From assembly GCA_030765045.1 (NCBI GenBank), contig CM060962.1:166642694-166706693 (forward strand): 64,000 nt of DNA. The letters are read 5' to 3'. The DNA is from Tenodera sinensis. Lineage: Eukaryota; Arthropoda; Insecta; Mantodea; Mantidae. Positions 50,489-61,794 of this stretch are shown in pieces. The notes under the pieces are model-generated. The model was not told the origin of the DNA. It did no database searches and saw only the letters and a list, made by a program, of their open reading frames with translations. A program made the position numbers and the translations under genes. Every line of letters begins with the position of its first letter. Position 1 is the first letter of the stretch.

Positions 50489-50712
50489 GAGTTATGACAC
50501 TAGAGTAAGCTCTGTGAATGTTTTCTCTCTGTGAAATGTAAACTGTGCCTTCAGCAATTCATTTGCTGTAAGTTTATCAAGAATACTGTTCTGTACAGTG
50601 AAAAGTGCTAAGCTAGTGTCTAATATTGATGGTGAAACCAAGTATATAATAATACCAAGATAAAGTTGTAGTGAACATATGTTGGCTATAAACATTCAAA
50701 TTTTGTTTACTA

Positions 50713-53260
50713 ATGTTAAGAAATAATTATAATTGCTATTGCTTCCTTAGAATTCGGTATGAGTGGTACTTCTCCCCTTTATTTTTTATAGATGCTACAC
50801 ATGTGTTGTGTACCAGGATTATATCCAACTACAAATCAGAAAAAACTCATACAACTGCTTTCATATTCCCAAAAGATGAAATTAGGAGGCAGTTGTGGAT
50901 TAGGAACATTCACCGGGAAAATTTTAATCCCAGTTGAACTGCAGTTGTGTGCAATAAACATTTTGGTGAACATTTCATAGTTCAACAAGATATTGCTACT
51001 AGGGATGATGGTACGATTCTTACTGTTCCTAGAGAAAGATCTAAATTGACTGATGATGCATACCCCTCAATTTTTCAAAATCACCCCTGCTATATGACAT
51101 CAGCACTCCTTCCCAAAAGAAAAGACCCCAAAGAATGTAGGATTGAGGCATTAATTAGCAAGAAGACTAGCTTTAATTAGTGAGGATAAAATAAGCTCAT
51201 TTCAAAAAACTTATGTAAATAAGCTTATGAAGGGTTCACTGTGTCGTAGGGCACATATGCAATTAAATTTTCAAACATTGATTACATATCTTGCCCTCAG
51301 ATTTCTGTTTCATTTTCTGTTTGCTCTGATCTCGGTGTACATATTTGGTATACAAATAATGACGCTCCCATATATACATTTAAGTGGATTTTAGGAAATG
51401 ACTTCCTGTGTGGGAAAAAGTTAGTCTTTCTAGTCACCTAAGGAATTAAAAAGGCCGAGTTTTGACAATTGAGAACAAATTGATTCCAGTCTCTTCTCTT
51501 GTAGAAGAATGTGTAAGAGAAAGCAAAATGCTACTTCATTTTCAAATAAGCTGATTTTTCCTCCAGGAGCAAATTCAACTTGCACATAAGTCAAACCCAG
51601 AATATACTCCTAACACACTTATATGTTCATGTTCAATGTTCTTTACAAGTGCAACCGCATGCAATAAGCTAAGAGACAGTGGTGTCTTAAGACTATCACA
51701 CCCATCATATCTTAGAAATTTAACACTAGTTTTAGGAATAGAAAAATCTGTACTGACCAATTCACGTGTGCAGTATTGTATTGTATTTTATTTATTTCAT
51801 CCATAGAAACATGATACATATGTTATAGGACAAGTCAATTTAAAATACAAAGAAAAATATTTCAAGGTAGATACATAAATGATTGCAAATGCAGAGAAAT
51901 AAGATTCAATGCAAATTTAAAATACAAAAAAGGAAACCAAGCTATATAAAAGTATAAAGCTTCAAGTTATAAAAAAATAATAATTTACAAAGGTGCAATT
52001 TACCCTGCTTCATGATGTAGGAATTCATCTACATTATCAAAGCTATAGTCCAATAAGAAATTAAATTCAATATAAGGGGATTCAATACCCCGTATATATT
52101 GGGGTAGTTTGTTATATAACTATAGGCTAGCATATGTGAAGCAATTTTCATAGAGTATGTTACACAAAAACTGAGATCTCTTAAAGAGTACGAGAAGTAC
52201 ATTAATGTACTGTTAGATGAGATACATGTTTCACCAAATTTAAGCTACAATTGAAGGTGTTGTACAGAATAAATATTTTAATGCCACTACAGTACAAGCA
52301 TTCATGCTCAATTCCTTGCTTTCTTCTAATAAAGACACAGTAACTCTGTTCCCTGTAACAAAGCTTGATTCCATAAATCTTCTCAAGTTTACAAACAGAG
52401 GTGTGAAGCTGTTAACACAGACAGGCTATGTAGTCATTTCCCTCATTTCAGACAATAATCGTGTAAGTAGGAAAATGTTTGAAAGACTATGTGACAGCAA
52501 TCTGAAAACAAGCATCACTAATCCCTTCAGTTCCGAGCAAACAGTATTTGTTGCTTGATTCTGTTCATTTAATGAAATAAATAAGAAACAATTGGTTAAA
52601 CCAGAAAGACCATTTGCAGGCATTCATTTTTTCTGATTTTGAAACTGGTAATTTTCTAAAGGCTTGTATTGGTCACTCAAAAGAAATACATTCATTGGGA
52701 AAAGATAAGCACATGAAATTAGCTCCAAGCTGGAATAGAAAAGTTCTCTTTCCAATTTCTTTTGAGAAAAAAAATATCAATCTTGATTAGAGGCTCCTTA
52801 ATGGGGAGGAAGGGTAGCAGCCTTGAGCATGTTTGAAAACACATTGGGTAATAATTTCGGCGACTGCTAAGTTTATTTCCATCATAAGCAAATGGTGGAA
52901 AATTGTAAACATAAAGTACCCTCTGAAAGGCAAAAACCTGCATGAGCTTGCTGTAATCCTATTCATTCAATGGGAGATAATAATATTCCCTTCATCTGTC
53001 TTACGTGATGCATCAAATACTGGGTGAACAGGTGTTGTCAAACTTACTGCAGTACCTATGCCTTCTGCGCAAGAAATTACAGTGAAAGCAGACACATTGT
53101 CTTCTGGTGAGGAGAGAGAGAATCTTTTTTCTGCTCAGAGAAAAAAGGAACAATCATCTGCAGTAGCTGATTTTGCTATTGTTAAATGTGTCACAAAGAT
53201 GACAATTCAAAACTTTATCGGAAGATTACAGAGCCAATTGTCTCTAATAGAATAAGAGGT
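50713..53260 (+). pseudogene. THAP-domain, P-element/THAP9-like transposase pseudogene
   Basis: An N-terminal THAP zinc-finger region is visible across two frames. A CCVPG start is followed, after a frameshift, by SNYKSEKTHTTAFIFPKDEI, RRQLWIRNIHRENF, CNKHF (the C-x2-H pair) and DDAYPSIF (the AVPTIF-type end), over 50790-51090. A catalytic-core segment lies at 52304-52556: SSNKDTVTLFPVTKLDSINL and VVISLISDNNRVSRKMFERL, matching the ISDNN..NRKMF region of P/THAP9 transposases. Further decayed coding runs to about 53260. Stops and frameshifts are frequent, and a LINE 3' end (51774-52285) interrupts the gene. Confidence 0.75.
51774..52285 (-). pseudogene. LINE 3' end inserted in the P-like pseudogene
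   Basis: The minus strand encodes a typical LINE ORF2 C-terminus across shifted frames. An NYPNIYGVLNP segment (LYNKLPxxIRGI-type) is followed by a region equivalent to FLLDYSFDNVDEFLHHEAG ending near 52005. An AT-rich 3' UTR ends aataaataaaatacaatac at 51776-51798, a short (ATACA)n-type tail. It is severely 5'-truncated. Its family differs from the LINEs at 25.6 and 30.2 kb. Confidence 0.65.
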
Positions 53261-53400
53261 GTGCTTTCTAAGGAAACGAATGCAACTCAACGGGACAGTG
53301 AATTGTGTGTTTTCACAAAATTATTACATAGCAGAAATTGAAAAACGAAATAGTGACAGTTTTGCCCTGAAGTGTTTGTCACAATCAGGGAAAATATAGT

Positions 53401-53866
53401 GTATTCTCTCAAGCTTCCACGGCCATCGTTTAAAATATCTTGGCTATCCGGTTGTTGCCGCGTCAAATTATAAAATGCCGACGTTTCGACCATCTTGTCG
53501 TGGTCGTTATCACAGGCAAACTGCAACGCTATGTAGCAGCTAGTCAACTTATATACTGGCAAACAGATGAAAGGTGGGTAAATGGTGAGCCCTGATAGGC
53601 TGGGCAGTCTCTGCATTGCGGCAGTCCTTCTGCATTGCTACGTCACTGCCATAGAATCATTACACTGCGGCACTGCCATAGAATCATTACACTGCGGCAC
53701 AAATGACGTGGTGTTCTTGTGTTTTGTTCTACCCATGGCCGTAAACCAAAGTTTGTTAATGTGCATGCCACCATTATTATTAAAATTATAACGACCACGA
53801 CAAGATGGTCGAAACGTCGGCATTTTATAATTTGACGCGGCAACAACCGGATAGCCAAGATATTTT
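53401..53866. mobile_element. Fold-back element with perfect 80-bp arms and 14-bp flanking repeats
   Basis: Positions 53431-53510 and 53788-53867 are exact reverse complements over 80 bases, separated by a 277-bp centre. A 14-bp direct repeat, AGGGAAAATATAGT, flanks the element at 53387-53400 and 53867-53880. The left side carries 30 extra bases (gtattctctcaagcttccac..) outside the arm, so the unit is not a simple TIR MITE. The arm contains cgacc-acgacaagat-ggtcg followed by AAACGTC, which resembles helix II and the GAAA core strand of a hammerhead ribozyme. Such motifs are known in Penelope-like elements. Confidence 0.7.
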
Positions 53867-54109
53867 AGGGAAAATATAGTTCCACAGATATTGAATATTT
53901 TAATTTAGAGTAATCATCTTTAGACTTGTTTCTCTACTTTTGTAATTCACACTTTATTAGACGTAAATATTGTAAATTGCTCAGGTGTTGAAACATATGC
54001 TAATGTTCTATACAATTTATGTAAAATTTAGTGTGTTTAACCAATAAAATGATTAATAGCTTTTTTTAAGTTGAAATAGAAATGGTGTTCCATCATAATA
54101 TTCTAACTT

Positions 54110-54134
54110 GGTTTGGTTTGGTTTGGTTTGGTTT
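54110..54134 (-). repeat. LINE 3' tail, five AAACC units (minus strand)
   Basis: Five exact GGTTT units on the plus strand form the 3' end of the I-type LINE in place of poly(A). Short tandem 3' ends of this kind are typical of the I group. Confidence 0.95.
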
Positions 54135-54171
54135 AAGGGCGCTCAACTTCTAGGTCATCAGCGCCCTTAAA
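54132..54171 (-). promoter_or_regulatory. LINE 3'-terminal hairpin
   Basis: Bases 54132-54143 and 54160-54171 pair perfectly over 12 bp (core gggcgct/agcgccc) around a 16-base loop, directly next to the AAACC tail. Such terminal hairpins are plausible recognition sites for the element's own RT. Confidence 0.85.
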
Positions 54172-54323
54172 AGATTCATGGCAATAGCCATATGTAAATT
54201 TCACTCAAAAAATAAAAATACTAGCAACAAGAAAAGTTTACAAAGGTAAAAATCAGTGGCACTAGCCAGATATGAAACAAAGTGATAAATATGTCCAAAA
54301 GCAGAAACAGATAATTAAAAAAT

Positions 54324-57300
54324 TTAAATCCTCAAATTTATATTGCACTCCGCTAAAAAATTAAAAACTCTATCAACCGCTGTTTTGTCGTCCGCTAGGA
54401 CCTCTGCAAGTCTGGCAGGCAGCTGCAGAGAATCCCGAAGGTGCGCTAGAGAGCAACACTCTAGCAGCACGTGGCGAACCGACAAAACGTTGTCACACAG
54501 CGGACATAGAGGCGCAGGGTCCCTTTTAAATAGGTAACCGTGCGAAAAATTACAGCGCCCTATTCTTAATCGAGCCAAACTAACCTCCTCGCGACGAGAT
54601 GTGCGACAGGAAGTTACCCAGTTTATCCGGAGTTCTTTCACTTCTCTAAGCTTATTACCGCGGAAAGCTGACCACTCGTCGTGCCAGGACGACAGCACCG
54701 CTCTCCGCACTTCAAGCTTGAAGTCTTCCGAAGTAACACGTGAGATGGTAATACCAGGTTCTGTAGTTGCCGCCTTTGCTGCTAAATCTGCCATTTCATT
54801 CCCAGGCAAACCTACGTGACCAGGAATCCATGCACACACCACGTCAACACCAGAAGCGTGTAAAACATGGAGGGCATCCTGGATACGTTGTACAATAGGG
54901 TGGGGGTTGTACAACTGACAAAGGCTCTGCAGTGCACTAAGGGAATCGCTCAAAATCAGGCAGTCACCTAATTTACGACGGCGAACATACAAAACGGCTC
55001 GATAAATTGCATAAAGCTCTGCAGTAAAAATGGAAGTGCTATTTGGAAAACCGAATGTAAATGGTTCGGTTCCATAAACATAAGCACATCCAACACCGTT
55101 GGTGTTCTTTGATCCATCGGTGTAAATATATCGATGGTCAGAGTAGCCTGACAAAAATTCTAAGAAACACGTGCGGATACTTGAAATAGGCATCGTGGAC
55201 TTTTGGTGTATGGTCATCCCAAGATCTACATGGGGCGTACCAGATAGCCAAGGGGGGTAAAGTCTCTCGCCCTTGGCGAACATCACAGGCAGTTCCACTC
55301 CAAGCTTCACTAGGAGCTCTTGGAAACGGAACCCCGCAGGCTTTAGACTAAGGGAGCTATTTCTATATCGTTCTCTTAGCGTGGTGGCGAAAAAAGAAGC
55401 GAACGTTGGGTGCTTAGGCATACATCTAAGCGCACAACCATAATTTGCCAGGAGAATCTCACGCCGATATTGCAGAGGAGGTTCTGCGGACTCGGCGTAA
55501 AGGCTCACCACTGGGCTTGTTGGAAAAGCTCCTGTTGCAATGCGGATGCCCCTATTATGGACCACGTCTAATCTTCTCAGCACAGATGGTCGTGCTGACG
55601 AATAAACAATACACCCATAGTCTAGCTTGGATCGGACAATGCGCGATATATTCGCAACAAAATTGTCCGATCCGCTCCCCACGATTTGCCATTCAGTACT
55701 CGCATAATATTTAGGGAACGGTCACATCTCGCTCTTAGCTGTGCAATATGCGACGACCAACTAAGCTTCCTGTCCAAGATCAAACCCAGGAAGCGCGTCT
55801 CTTCTGCGAAGGGGAGTGAATCTGGACCAAAACGGAGCGAAGGTGGTAATCGTCTCCTACGGCGCCAGAAATTAACGCAGATTGACTTCTCAGTCGAGAA
55901 ACGGAAGCCGTTTTTCATGCTCCATTCTCTAAGGTTGTCCAAACATTGTTGCAGGCGCCGTTGTAAGAACGCCGTGCGCTGAGAAGTGCAATAGACAGCG
56001 AAGTCGTCTACGAATAGGCATGACGAAACTCCAGGTGGAACACATTTCCAGATGGAGTTAATTGCTATAGCAAAGAGCGTGACGCTTAGCACCGAACCCT
56101 GAGGTACTCCCTCCTCCTGAACAAAAGAATTAGAAAAAACCGAGCCGACCCTTACTCGGAAAAAGCGGTCCTTCATAAACTCCTGAATGAAAAGTGGTAG
56201 GCGTCCACGTATGTTCCAGGCATACAGGGAACGTAGAATCCCTGCTATGCCAACGGTTTGACAGTTCTTCATAAACCCGTCCATTATCTGTGTCGATATT
56301 GACACAAGATGGTCAATAGTTGAACGGCGTCGTCGAAAACCACACTGGATGTTAGTCAGTAGGTTACGACTTTCTAACCACCATACCAATCGTCCATTGA
56401 TCATGCGTTCCATCACCTTGCAGACGCAACTGGTGAGGGAAATAGGACGGTAGCTGGAGGGAAGATGACGGTCCTTTCCAGCCTTCAAGATGGGAATAAC
56501 GGTGGCCTCTCGCCAATTTTCTGGGAGTATACTGTCAACCCAAACACGATTATAGACCTCGAGCAGGAATGCCTTACCTTCAGGAGAGAGCCGTTGTAAC
56601 ATTTGTACATGAATACCGTCCGGTCCTGGTGCTGAACATCGCGAAGATTTCAGGGAATACTCCAGCTCTGCCATGGTGAAAAGGCGATTGTAATCTTCTA
56701 CGTTTCTAGAACGAAACGAGAAGCCTTGAGATTCCACCTGAGTTTTAATTGGAAGGAACTCAGGGGAGTAGTTTTCCGAGCTAGACACTTGTGCGAAAGC
56801 ACTGCCAAAGGTATTGGCCACTTCAAATGAATCAACAACAGCTCCTGTGGCTGTTTTTAGTCCCGCTATTGGTATTTGGGTCGTTTTAGCTGCAACACGC
56901 CTTAATCTATCCCACACAACCGAGGAAGGTGTGTGTCGGTTAAATGAAGCTACAAATTTGCTCCATGATGACTTTTTGCTATCCTTAATGACTTGTCTGG
57001 ACCTGGCGCGCATTTTCTGGTATTCGATTAGGTTTTCCAAAGTGGGGTGACGTTGGAAAACTCTAAGTGCACGCCTTCGAGCACGAATGGCATTCCGACA
57101 TTCTTCCGTCCACCAGGGGACGGGAAATCGACGGAGGTGTGTAGTCGACCGCGGAATCGATTGTTCAGCAGCAGAGAGAATCGTCTGCGTGAGATGCTGC
57201 GCCAAATTATTCACTGAGTCATGCTCGTTGTAGGTGAAGACAGCCAACTGGGTGTAAAGGTTCCAGTTGGCATGGTCCAAACGCCATCTGGGCATACGTG

Positions 57301-57973
57301 TGGAAAATGTATGTTGTGTCAAGAGACTAATAAGACATGGGAAGTGGTCACTAGAGTGTAAATCAGAGATGACATTCCATTGTAAGGAGACTGCCAACTG
57401 AGGTGAACAAACTGCAAGATCGAGGTGTGAGAAGGTGCTGTGAGAGTCAGAAATGAATGTTGGCTCAACAGTGTTGAGGAGAGCTAGGTTGTGACTGTGG
57501 AGGAAATCGGCAATGAGGGTACCTCTCGCACAAGCGCGACTTGAACCCCAAAGTGGGTGGTGCGCGTTGAAGTCTCCCACCAACAGAAACGGTGTTGGCA
57601 ACTGGGAAACTAGATCTTCTAAATCAATGTGCGATAAGTCATGGGACGGAGGCAAATAAATATTACAGATGGTGAAATGTATGTTTGGCAGTTTAATCCA
57701 TACAGCAACTGACTGTATATCAGAGTGCAATGGTAGAGTTTGCATATACACGTCATCTCTAACAAGCATCATAGCGCCGCCATGTGCCGGTACACCCTCT
57801 TCTGGTGTAACATCACACCGTATTGGGGTGTATCGCCTTAGATGGAAAGCGTCATGAGGACGCAGCTTAGTCTCTTGCAAACATGCAACCAGAGGTTCGT
57901 ATTCTTTGAGCAAAAGCTCAAGTTCTGGCCGTTGAGTTCGAATTCCACGTATGTTCCATTGTAGGATAGCCAT
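54324..57973 (-). pseudogene. I-type LINE ORF2: endonuclease, reverse transcriptase, RNase H (inactivated)
   Basis: The frame starts MAILQWNIRGIRT at 57973, 43 nt after the ORF1 stop. Endonuclease motifs are CLQETKL, LLVGDFNAHHPLWGS and HSSDHFPCL. RT motifs include ATVIPILKAGKD, SSYRPISLTS, EEGVPQGSVLS (motif B) and CLFVDDFAVYC (motif C, VDD). Between QTVGI and GILRSLYAWNIRG, the ~14 residues holding motif A and its catalytic Asp are absent (near 56245). One missing base near 55636 shifts the frame. The downstream frame (54324 to about 55650) carries RNase H residues IYTDGS, TAELYAI, LILSDSLSAL and GNEMADLAAKAA, then a CPLC..H....C motif at the end. Apart from these two lesions the 3.6-kb region is open. 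Confidence 0.92.
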
Positions 57974-58016
57974 ATTGCATTGTGTATGGGACAGATAGTT
58001 CCAAGGTAACTCTTCA

Positions 58017-59483
58017 TTACTTTGGAATAGGCGGTTGTCGAATTAATTTCGCCCTTTTCTTCTCTCTAGGGCTTACATTTTTATCGGACGCTTTTTCGCG
58101 CCTCTTTTCGACTGGGGGTCTACCAGTGTGGACAGATTCTAGTTCCATGTCCTCTGTCGAGGACGTCCGTGTTCCCATAGAGAATTTCGGTTCGAGAGCT
58201 TCGAACCGATTTGACACGGAGACCGGCGAAGATGACATTCGCCGGTCTGTAGCCATACCAGAGGATCCCTCTGAAGAGGATCTCCTAGGAGATGGCTTTT
58301 TCTTTCCCTTTGATGGCTTGGGAGAAACCTTGCTTGCCTTGAGGAAGTCGGATCTTTTATACTCGGTCTTAAACTTGATCGGTGAAGCATCGTATACAAT
58401 CGGTCTACTTGTCGAGGTCGGCTTCTTTGTTGGTGACCTTCCTGGTCTGCTGGATTGAACTGCGGTGCTTGTAGATGCTCTGGCGGACTTAGGTGATGTC
58501 TGAGGCTTTGGATGTGACCTAGCTACAAGAATTTTGTCTGAGATTGTTGCCCCATTTATATCGCTAGTTTGAGTTGCGATTTCCCGACATAGTACTGGTT
58601 TAGCTGCAACCGAGCTATAGGTACCGGAGTTCGGGATAGTGGGCTGGCGCAAACGTAAGAGCTTTCGGGCTTCTGAGAAGGACACCTTCTCTCTAACCCG
58701 GATCTCCTGGATAGCTCTTTCCTCCATATAGCGCGGACATTCTCGGGAGTTTGCTGTATGTTCTCCCCTGCAGTTAATACAACTGGGAGGTGAGGTACAG
58801 TCATCGTCATGGGCGATGCCTCCACAGTTCACGCAGGTAGCTCTACCACTGCACGTGTCACTTGTATGACCAAAGCGCTGGCATTTGTAACATCTAAGCG
58901 GGCTCGGAATGTAAGGTCTTACTTCAATGGCCTCGTACCCAGCCTTTATCCTTTGCGGGAGATCCACCCGATTAAAGGTAAGGAAAAGGGTACGGGTAGG
59001 CAGATATTCGCCTCCATCTTTTCTCTGAACCCGATAAACAGATATTACACCTTGATCTGCGAGGTTCTCCTTAATTTCATCATTGGACATGTCGTCCAAT
59101 GCGCGTGTGTTCACAACGCCGCGAGAGGAGTTCAACGTTTTGTGCATCTCTACACGCACCGGATAGCTGGCTAACATGTTGGCTTTTACAATAGTAGCTG
59201 CCTGTGCTGCTGAAATAGATTCAACAAGCAGCGTGCCATTTCGCGATCTTGTGCAGTTCTTCACTGGGCCAGCTATCTTATCGAGACCCTTCTGTATCAC
59301 GAAAGGATTCACCGATCTGAATGTTTTACCTTCCTCTGTTCTGGATATCACTAAGTAGCGAGGACCACTCAACTCTGCTACTTCCTTTTCGCTGACTTTG
59401 GCATGTTTTGTTTTTTGAGTTTTAAAAGAACTCATGGCGATCATATCCTCCACCATTGCAAATGTCTCCGATGGCATGCTCAC
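58017..59483 (-). CDS. I-type LINE ORF1 (gag-like, three zinc knuckles)
   Basis: An intact 488-residue frame starts MSMPSETFAMVEDMIAMSSF. A central region holds an RRM-like stretch around residues 60-190. It is followed by three CCHC knuckles at about residues 205-260: CYKCQRFGHTSDTC, CVNCGGIAHDDDC and CINCRGEHTANSREC. The basic, Ser/Pro-rich C-terminus is probably disordered. The protein would bind the element RNA in a ribonucleoprotein particle. The second knuckle has three rather than four residues before its last Cys. ORF1 is undamaged although ORF2 is not. Confidence 0.93.
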   Translation of the reverse strand: MSMPSETFAMVEDMIAMSSFKTQKTKHAKVSEKEVAELSGPRYLVISRTEEGKTFRSVNPFVIQKGLDKIAGPVKNCTRSRNGTLLVESISAAQAATIVKANMLASYPVRVEMHKTLNSSRGVVNTRALDDMSNDEIKENLADQGVISVYRVQRKDGGEYLPTRTLFLTFNRVDLPQRIKAGYEAIEVRPYIPSPLRCYKCQRFGHTSDTCSGRATCVNCGGIAHDDDCTSPPSCINCRGEHTANSRECPRYMEERAIQEIRVREKVSFSEARKLLRLRQPTIPNSGTYSSVAAKPVLCREIATQTSDINGATISDKILVARSHPKPQTSPKSARASTSTAVQSSRPGRSPTKKPTSTSRPIVYDASPIKFKTEYKRSDFLKASKVSPKPSKGKKKPSPRRSSSEGSSGMATDRRMSSSPVSVSNRFEALEPKFSMGTRTSSTEDMELESVHTGRPPVEKRREKASDKNVSPREKKRAKLIRQPPIPK

Positions 59484-60108
59484 ATCCTGGGCGCCACCCC
59501 GGCTTAGGTGAGAGTCCTGGCCTGGACCTTGCTCACCCTAGGGTCTCACCTCCCAATGCATAGACAGAGGGACCCAATCGCCTTCAGGAGTGCATCAGCT
59601 CATGCAATGGCCCCTCCCCGGGACTGACCTTTATCAGCGGATACGCACACAGATCCTACATGATAACCAGGGGCTGGGACTTACGCGATTACCCAGTCAC
59701 CCCTTGCGTCACCCCATCCTCTGACGACCCGCGCTTAGGTTATCCATCAGACTGTGTACAGGGAGGTATCAGGTGGGAGGTCAAACACAAAAGTGGACCA
59801 AAGTTAATTGGGCGTTTGGCATATGCCCTCTCACCTCTTGGAGGAACCCAATCGAGAGTATGGCTTGGGGCCCCGGGTACGCCAAACCCGTACCTACCAT
59901 AGTAGGAGCCCCTGGGGGAGTTTGATTTCGGAGTCCTCCTCTCCTAGATGAGTTGTCGACCAAGACTACCGAGCCTCATCTACCCGTTTGGAATGTTCTT
60001 AGCTTCCCCTCACCTCTTGCCTACCAGTGGTCAAAAGACACTAAGTAGGCCGTCTGGTTCGGGTAATGAGCCCCTCTGCCATGACAAGGCGACACTCCTT
60101 CGGAGGGG
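59484..60108 (-). promoter_or_regulatory. I-type LINE 5' UTR with terminal inverted GCCCCTC/GAGGGGC
   Basis: This 625-nt leader begins GCCCCTCCGAAGGAGTGTCG and contains CATGGCAGAGGGGC about 30 bases in, so its first bases can form a hairpin. It is GC-rich without an open frame of its own. By analogy with other I-group elements it should hold an internal promoter. Confidence 0.7.
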
Positions 60109-60122
60109 CATAATATTCTAAC

Positions 60123-60834
60123 ACTGCATAAAACAGAAATTAAGCACCTGATTGGTGTACCCCATTTAATGAGGTAACACGAATCAGAGAATTAATTTTT
60201 TTAGAGGCCAAAGCATTGTTGTTAAAAATTTAGAAGAAAGAGAAAGCAGAATAGCAATTGAATCAACTCTAGCTTTAAGGTATATTAAATTCTATTAATA
60301 AAAAAGCTGTGTTTAAAAAAACACATAAAATTGATTTGTGTTAGCCCATAGTACAGTACCGCATCCCAGCACTTCACCGGTGTATGCTGTACTATTGAAA
60401 TGTTAAAAAACAAAGTTTGTTTTGGTACTATGAGGGAGTAATGTTATCTATTTGTCAATTTCTTATGCAAAGAGTATGAAAGATAGAAAAATAAAGACAA
60501 TTTTTTTTTTTATAGTTGAGCATTTGATACAATATTCTAATCCTACCCTGAACCACAAACTGTCTAAACTATTAACTACCAAGCTCAAATATCCCATTGA
60601 CTGACATGGTCAAGTAATTGTACCGCACATCTCAAAATAAGCACTTTTTCTGGGTTGAAAATGCAGCACATAGCATATCAAGCTATAGACTCTATGATCA
60701 AGAGTTCTCATAGTCTCAGTAAAAGTTAAAAGAAGTATGTGTGTGTGAGTGTGGGCATGCACATGTGGTGTGTGTAACTAATGCTCAGGAGTTAATAATA
60801 AAATAATTGTCCTTATTGCTTCCCAATATTTTGA
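60123..60834. other. No element recognised
   Basis: AT-rich pre-insertion DNA to the right of the I-type LINE. Confidence 0.4.
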
Positions 60835-61480
60835 AGTTAGAGTTTCGAAAGCCATAAGGGATTCCCAATTTTTTAGATGCTCCATGTCCATTTCTTCTTC
60901 TTTGGAGCACAGTAAAAAATTTTGAAGATTACACTATTCCAATTCTGAAAATATGTTTATTCAAACAATCATGTCCTGTGATCAGTCAAAATGCAGCAAC
61001 AGAGGATTATTCCCTTGGTAAATCAGGAACTATTAGTGGATCATCCAAAATTTTCTTCCATTTTGACTTTCATTTCAAAGTGTTACCTGTTGATTATAAT
61101 TTGGAGCTATTTTTCTTTTAACAATTCTTTTAATTGGTTCATAGAAGAAGTTTTGTTTTACAACTAAATTTATTTTAGATCCTTTCTTTACTAAAATCTC
61201 AACCGTTTCCTTTTCCAAAAACACCACAGTGTGCAGAAATTCACTGTAAGACTATATTTTTATGTAGGTTCTGTATTTGTTTGACCATATGTATTTCTTT
61301 GATCTTTATCATTTTGGGCCAAGTAGTAAAACCAGTAACTTGGAGGGCAGCCTTAGCATCTGATAGAATAACTACATTTTTGCATTTATTTAACCATGGA
61401 AATAAATTTTGAAGTGATGTATATATGGCATAAATTTCATTACCAAAATTGGTTGTATATTTTCCCATAGTTTAAAGAAG
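60835..61480 (-). pseudogene. RNase H-domain LINE fragment
   Basis: The minus strand encodes TTNFGNEIYAIYTSLQNL, then KNVVILSDAKAALQ (RNase H Glu and Asp motifs, 61241-61468). After a stop it continues with an SAHCGVFG remnant and LITGHDCLNKHIFRIGIV near 60945. The order matches the RNase H and C-terminal tail of the LINEs at 41510-45648 and 63447-63967. The first RNase H Asp segment and all RT are missing. Confidence 0.75.
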
Positions 61481-61652
61481 TAGATTATGAAATAAGGAAA
61501 TCAGGCAAGATTGGAAGAGATTGAAGGAAAGTAAGAGAAAGTGACTTTTTATTAATTCTTAAACTGTTAAATTGTTAAAACTAACCTAAATTGCCAAAAG
61601 GTTTTGAGTTTATATCTTCGGTATGTAATTATTAACTAACAAAAATTAGCTG

Positions 61653-61782
61653 GTGGAATCAAGACTGAAAAATTCAATGCCATAGCCAGGAATTTGAACA
61701 ATGGATCTTCCACTTATCGAGTGGCTGCTCTAACCACTAAGCTACCATGGCCATGGCCAACTTTCAGTCCTGATTCCACCTC
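61653..61782 (-). mobile_element. tRNA-headed repeat (family b, copy 4) between short inverted repeats
   Basis: The minus strand has GGTAGCTTAGTGGTTAGAGC (box A), then GTTCAAATTCC (box B) and the shared aaaaattc body. The 18-mer GGTGGAATCAAGACTGAA at 61653-61670 is inverted near 61765-61782 with one mismatch. That bracket is not seen in the other family-b copies. Confidence 0.7.
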
Positions 61783-61794
61783 TTTAACATTGCC

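Larger units (their letters stand above)
54108..60108 (-). mobile_element. Full-length I-type non-LTR retrotransposon with 14-bp target-site duplication
   Basis: The exact 14-bp repeat CATAATATTCTAAC lies at 54094-54107 and 60109-60122. The ~6.0-kb element between them has a 625-nt 5' UTR, ORF1 (gag-like), ORF2 (endonuclease-RT-RNase H) and a 3' UTR that ends in a hairpin and a short pentanucleotide tail. The order and the RNase H domain place it in the I group in the broad sense. It is much richer in G+C than its surroundings. The exact duplications and long open frames imply a fairly recent insertion. It is inactive because ORF2 is damaged. Confidence 0.95.
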
